From: Xiphias gladius
Taxonomy: Eukaryota; Chordata; Actinopteri; Istiophoriformes; Xiphiidae
Direction of reading: 5' to 3'
Length of the DNA: 64,000 nt
Assembly: GCF_016859285.1 (NCBI RefSeq)
Contig: NC_053409.1
Coordinates: forward strand, 20,221,976 to 20,285,975
Each line of letters starts with the position of its first letter. Positions within the stretch are counted from its first letter, which is position 1. The position numbers and the translations under genes were made by a program. Positions 58,610 to 64,000 of this stretch are shown in pieces. The notes beneath the pieces were generated by a model. It was not told the DNA's origin. It did not search any database and worked only from the letters and a program-made list of their open reading frames with translations.

Positions 58610-61600
58610 CTGTTGGAGCCATGTTTAAAAGAGGAGAGTTAAAACTTCTTCACTGACATATCCACCTCTTTTTAAAACATGAAACTCTTATAAACTGATT
58701 AACTGCAAATAAAGAAGGTTCTTGGATGCAGGTACCTTGACCAGTTCATGGCTGACTAAATTAAAGCACAGACTATATGTTTGAGCCACTGGATGGAAGT
58801 TGAAGGTACTTCTTCATCTCATAGAATAAAAGAAAATAATATATGGCATTTTTAAATTACTTCTGCAACAGGTGTGACAAACAGAAACTTTCTCACGTCT
58901 CTGGAAATTACTGTAACTCCCCTTCCTTTTATTTGTAGCTGCTCTTTGTGCGTCATGTCAAGGTTTATTTCAGAGTTGATTGATGGAGTGACCTGAATAC
59001 AATAGAGGACGTTGCATTGTGTTTTTTTTTGGAAGATATTTCATTCTTAACACGGAAATGGAGATTTTTTTTTTTTTCACCCCCTCTTTCAGGTGTACCC
59101 CGCTTGTTCAGCTCTGTCCGTCTCTTGCTCACAGACTGGAACCTTCTGGGCAACGAGGGGGCCACAATGTGCTGGGAAGGGGAGCACTTGAGCTGTGGCG
59201 ATGTGGATGTGGGTGGGGAGGCGGGGTTTTCTCATTGTTCCCCGGGAGCTTTTGTCTCAGACACAGTCCCCTTATGAGGGTTAATGAGGACAAATTGGTC
59301 TGAGTGTAACAAATGGATTATGGAGTTGAACAAAAGGTTGTATTCTGTGGGCTGTGTTTGCTGGGATCCACCCATCATCTGCCCATTGAGCCGAGCACGC
59401 TGACTAGCGTCTGCGTGAAGTGGCTCACTAAATATCTCATTATCTTTATCCTGTCTGCTTTATTACACGAGTATATTATTTGTGCAGCTTCCTACAGTGA
59501 ATTTAGCTGCAACGTAAAGTTTATATCACGGTAATGCAGTTTGTAATCACTGTAATTACCTGGCTTCCTTCCTACAACTTATGTCAAGAATATAAGGTCA
59601 ATATGTCAACATTAGTGTCAGTGGTTAGTGCTCTAAGGTTGGGTGGGCATAGTGTAGCCTTTCAAATTAACAAAGAACCACTTCCTCATTGACTCTATGT
59701 AATTCCCGCCTGTCAATCAGTCCTCCCTCTGCCTGATTCCTTGTAATGTCCTTGGGAACCTCAGTAAAAAGACACAGAGGTGTTCCTTGTCTTCTGTGGG
59801 TCCAGTTGTATTTTTTGGTGGGGTCGAAGGAGAGGATTCATATCCATTCATATCTCAAACTCTTAATGGGCTCCAGGCCCTCCAAAAAGAAAGCTCTTTC
59901 CTGTGACTAGTCAGCTCCAGTCTTTATTCATCTGTGGCTCCGTGTCAAAAAAGACTGTTGCTCGTTTGTGCCCTGAACAATGAGGAACAAGGCTGAATCT
60001 CTAGCTGGGAACAAAAGACAGAAAACAGGCTTTTCACTCTGCAGAACATTAGATTCTGACACATTTTGCCATGGCAGTTTTTTCCCCATCCTGAGTGCTG
60101 TGGCTCTGGTCTTTTAAAGAGACCACCTGTTGGCAACAAGCCTGTTCTTCATTACAGACAGGCCTATTATCACAGGATGAGGAGCGCCACAGGCTAACTT
60201 TTTTAAGTTAACCCTGCTGCAGTTTCCAAAGCTGGCCGATTGGGAAACAGATTACGTGACTCAAATGTAGGCAGCTTGAAAGTTCTATAAGTACAGATTT
60301 GGAGCCGAGTTCGTATGCATTGTCAGGAGAAAACCCAAATGTACTTACTGTAAAGTTGTTGATGGTGGCTCAGGTTTTTCATTCGATTCTTTCTGTCCTC
60401 TGGAGGGTTTTTGTTCTTCTTTTGCAAGCAGATTTGAGCAATTTTCAGCACCCAGAACATTAGCATAACTGCAGCATGATAATGATTTTCACGACTACGT
60501 GTAAAATAAAAGTACTGTAGGTGGCAATGAGGCAATCAAGTGCATACTGTGGCTTTGAATTGGACATGATAAACAGGCTGACAGGAGCCAGGAGTGGTGG
60601 CTTTTTTTCTTTTTGGTCCGATGGTGTGGAGATTTTAAAAGTTATTTTAAATCATTTATGGTTTTCGAAGCTCTAAAAAACCCACAGACACACCGCTGAG
60701 TTTTAAGAAGCTCAATTTTTGATGAATAGCTTTTTGCAGCAGATTAGGTTGTATAAGCACAAAATGTATGTACTGTAGGGCTGTTTGGCATAGGTGGCCC
60801 CAGGACAGCTAGGGGGGCAAATTTTCATTTCCCATCAGGCGACATTAAAACAGCAAATACCTCTGTCATGCTCATGCCATCACTGTCAGAGTACATCCGA
60901 TGCAGTCACACTTGTTTCATGTTCACAAACACCAAGAAGAGGGGGTACATGCACCTGTGACCCTCCCCCACAAAGCAGACAGCACAAGAGAGGATCCCCC
61001 TGCAGCCCACAGGCTTCCATAAGAGGCAGTCAGCTGCTCTCTGTGGTCCTGCTGCACGGTCCCCGGGCTCTCTGGAGTTAAATGTGCCTGTGATATTGCC
61101 TGGAGGGAGCAGCGGGAGTTGAATTCAGGCAATTACAATCAAGTCAGGGCATAGTTAGTGCGTGGGCTCTGGCAGCACCTGAGCTGGATGCTGATGAGAC
61201 ACTTAGCCCCAAACCCTCATGCATTGGCCCAGGCGCTGCATAGAGCAAGCCCTCCTCTCCCTCCCCCATCTTCACCCTCTCCCTCTCTTTTCCCACAGCA
61301 GCAGACCCCCTACTGGACACTTCCACTTCCCTTCACCTCATTTAGGCCTCTAGAGCTCTCTCACCCTCTTTCTCTCTGGCCCTCACATTGCAATACTTCT
61401 GCTTTATATAGGTGGCGTGGAGTACTGCACTCAATCACTCTTCATTCATTCACACTGTACAATAATAGACTACTACTCCGATATTGTCCTTCAAGCACCT
61501 GTGCATAGCAGAGTTTCAAATGTCATGTGATGTCTCATGCCAAGTTCTTGAGAAATATGTGAAGAGTTATTTCTCTTGAAGGTACAAAAGAAAAGCTGTG

Positions 61601-63030
61601 GGTAAGTGTAGATTCACCGCTTTTGACCATTTCTGTTTCACCTTAATGTGCAGTAGAAAGCACCTTTAGAACAGCCTTCCTGCCTGCCCCCGTCTTTACT
61701 TCACATCAAACCATCAAGCTCGAGCCCCATCACATTGCTGTCTCTGCACTGATATTCGTTTGCAGGTGGCTGACTATAGGACACGTTGTGTCCCGACTGG
61801 TGTGTTCTCGCAACGGGAAGAGAGGATGCAAAGGGAGGTGAAGTTCTTGAATATCTATGACCCGAGAATATGGAGTCAGACATCACAACAACACTCGTAG
61901 CCCCTTTTCCCAATAAGATGCTCTCAGCTCTTTCTGAGGGAAAGCCTCCCAGCTCCCGCCCTCTCTCAGCCACCACACTTTGCTGAAGTGTCATTAGGAT
62001 TGTAAAGGGCAGGTTGCCATAGAGCTGGGATAGCTGCAGATGTATGGACTCATTGATAAAACCACCATATTTCGAATGTAAAGATTTGAGTGTAGCACCT
62101 AATTCGAGGGACCATACTGGGGACTACGCTCGCTGCTTCTTCATCTGCAGTCTGCGCGCATGCATCTTTCATGTGTCCACTTTAGTGTTCTGTTTTGTGA
62201 GATTGCTAGCTTTGCTCTTCAATCCACTTTCATTGTCTATCTGTGGCTGTGCTTGTTAGTTAGAGCTGGGCATAGTATTTGGCAGAGCCAAGGGGAAAGG
62301 TGGAACACCTCTTTCACGATTTTTGCCATAATGGTTGTCTTTTGATTTTTCCTGGGCTTTGGAGACTACCAGGGATTGTCTCTTTGAAATTATTCCATTT
62401 TGGCAGAGAAAAAGAAAATGGATTGCGCTGATCCTGTTTTGTTCCTGGGGGGACGGCTGCAGTATTATCCTGGGCTGACACCGGTGGCAAAGAGGCAATC
62501 ACAGTGGCCCTCGCTCTGACAAAAACACTCCATCTGCAAGGAGAGGAGGAAATCACACCACAATGATGTCTGACTCTTCTGCCTCACTCTGGCAGCTGGG
62601 CCCTGGGACCCATGAACTGCTACACAACTGCCACCACAACGGCTCCTATACAAACGCACAAACACTACACTACAAATCAGCAGCTGTAACACACAAAGGC
62701 AATGCACCTGCCATCATACAACAACAAGAACAGGGCAAATTTGTTTGAAAAGTTTCTTTTGCTCAAGGCTAGTTAGAAAAGTCTCTGTTTCATCTGCTGC
62801 ATGCTTATTAGAATTAGTATTAGTATTGACATTTTTAGTAATAGAGGTGTTGGTATTAGAATATTATCATTAGTTTCAGTTCCTCCTGTTCTTTAGGGCT
62901 TGGGACAAATAAATCCACAACACATTTTTCAAGCTTTTAAACCCACTAAGCTAACTGTTTGCCTACAAAACACAAATACCATTAGGATGTCAAACACACA
63001 CACACACACACCCCAGATGAAAGATAAGCA
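58610..63030. other. Intergenic DNA right of mbip, no gene seen
   Basis: No exon, tRNA or long repeat is recognised. Short open frames (for example 59,019-59,303 and 61,158-61,508) lack family features. A TTGAATTCAGGCAATTACAA word near 61,119 is the only homeodomain-like spot noted. Confidence 0.5.
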
Positions 63031-63034
63031 GCTG

Positions 63035-63430
63035 TGTAGCGCGCCCTGTTAGTATTCAGTAGTTTCACCTCTTTCCCTCCGTGTCCCATACCTGGGGATC
63101 AAACGCACCTCTTTGTGAGAGAGGCCTGACCCCCTGCTATCAGCAAACAGAAGAGAGACCAGCTGACACCACTCTTGAGATGTGCCATGCAGACGGAGGC
63201 CTGTGATTACAGCACAATCCTGAGGAGACAACCCTCCACCCCGCTCCAGCTCCAACCTCCTGCAACTCCCCGAACACACAATCCACCCAACCCCCCCCCT
63301 CCACCTCTCCTCCACGACAAATTCACCTATCTCTGAAATAGATGTTAATCTCTCGCCCAACTGGCTGCCTCTGACATCTCGTTGACACACATATAGCCAT
63401 CCCTGTGCCATGAATAATCAATAGGGCGCT
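63035..63430. promoter_or_regulatory. Candidate regulatory segment near right edge
   Basis: A mostly repeat-free, balanced-composition block ending in CATGAATAATCAATAGGGCG (63,410-63,429), with ATAGATGTTAATCTC shortly before. A short C-run (63,292-63,300) interrupts it. Weak motif evidence. Confidence 0.2.
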
Positions 63431-63434
63431 ATTT

Positions 63435-64000
63435 TCGTGAACATATTTCCGAGAACAGGTCATTTCTTGTGACTATTACTGCGGCAGATTAGAATCTGAG
63501 ATCGGACTTTCAGATTGGTGGTGGAGTTGGGTGGGTGTGCATGTGTATGGATGAAGGAGCTTTCTAGAATACAGTGTAACACAGAGGGATACGGGTCTGT
63601 CTAGTGCCTTCATAGCGCCACATGAAAACCAATGAAGGTAAAGCAAGAGGGGGGATTAATTTGTTGTGAGAGAGGCAGAGGCTCAAGTGGGTCTTCCAAC
63701 AGCAAATTAGCAAACCCTCATTTCAAAAACCCTCATACATACTAGAGAATAGTAATGCACAAACACAAACAACATCCATGTGCACATTCATACAATATGT
63801 TCCTGTGAGGTTGAAATAGAAAAATCATAGAGACCTTTTCTCTTTTTCTGCAACATCTTTCCTACTTTTCTCGTTCTTTCTCCGTCGCTGTCCCTCGTTG
63901 TCACACACACAAACATACGCTCGTGCGCACACACACGAAGAAAACTTCAATTTTATCTGCAGGGGCAGAAATCAATCTCACATCTCTTTAGTTAATCCGC
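63435..64000. other. Right-edge intergenic DNA
   Basis: No gene is recognised; short CA-rich stretches lie near 63,902-63,937. Confidence 0.5.

Overview
The window reads as teleost fish nuclear DNA. Its genes are split by short GT-AG introns, simple repeats are dense ((CA)n, (ATT)n, poly-A/T), and the interspersed repeats are fish-type: a Penelope-like element, a Tc1/mariner relic and several 'AAGTA'-type and 'ACTAACGAT'-type families. It carries the conserved vertebrate block nkx2.9 (NKX2-8) - nkx2.1 (NKX2-1/TTF1) - mbip, all on the + strand. In the human order PAX9 is the divergent neighbour of NKX2-8. Here it would lie to the left on the - strand, and no pax9 exon is inside the window.

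Layout. 1-15.7 kb is non-coding: a CCAAT-rich stretch at the left edge, microsatellites, one degraded Tc1-like element with both ends (8.9-9.39 kb), a CTCF-like motif (8.62 kb), and a candidate nkx2.9 control region with a perfect Gli site (14.58 kb). nkx2.9 (16,015-16,844, two exons, 242 aa) follows a TATA/CCAAT promoter. 17.3-25.8 kb separates the two homeobox genes. It holds a GC-rich island with CTCF-like motifs, a possible unrecognised two-exon small ORF (22.1-22.66 kb), a strong homeodomain/octamer motif cluster (23.2-23.5 kb) and a potential Z-DNA tract. nkx2.1 is at 25,864-27,660 (two exons, 348 aa). 28.3-49.2 kb is a regulatory-looking gene desert with several motif-rich segments, long (TG)n tracts, a Penelope-like element bounded by a 53-bp inverted repeat, and many repeat copies. 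mbip occupies 49,277-56,575 (nine exons, 336 aa). 57-64 kb is repeats and unassigned DNA.

nkx2.9 and nkx2.1 encode NK2-class homeodomain transcription factors of ventral neural tube, foregut, thyroid and forebrain programmes. mbip encodes a widely expressed ATAC acetyltransferase-complex subunit and DLK (MAP3K12) inhibitor. Its promoter-proximal features (CCAAT, CpG, no TATA) fit a housekeeping gene beside two developmental genes, so regulatory DNA between nkx2.1 and mbip is expected to serve mainly the homeobox genes. All splice models were built by hand from reading frame, splice sites and recalled family sequence. All 'candidate conserved element' calls rest on motif content only, because no alignment could be run.
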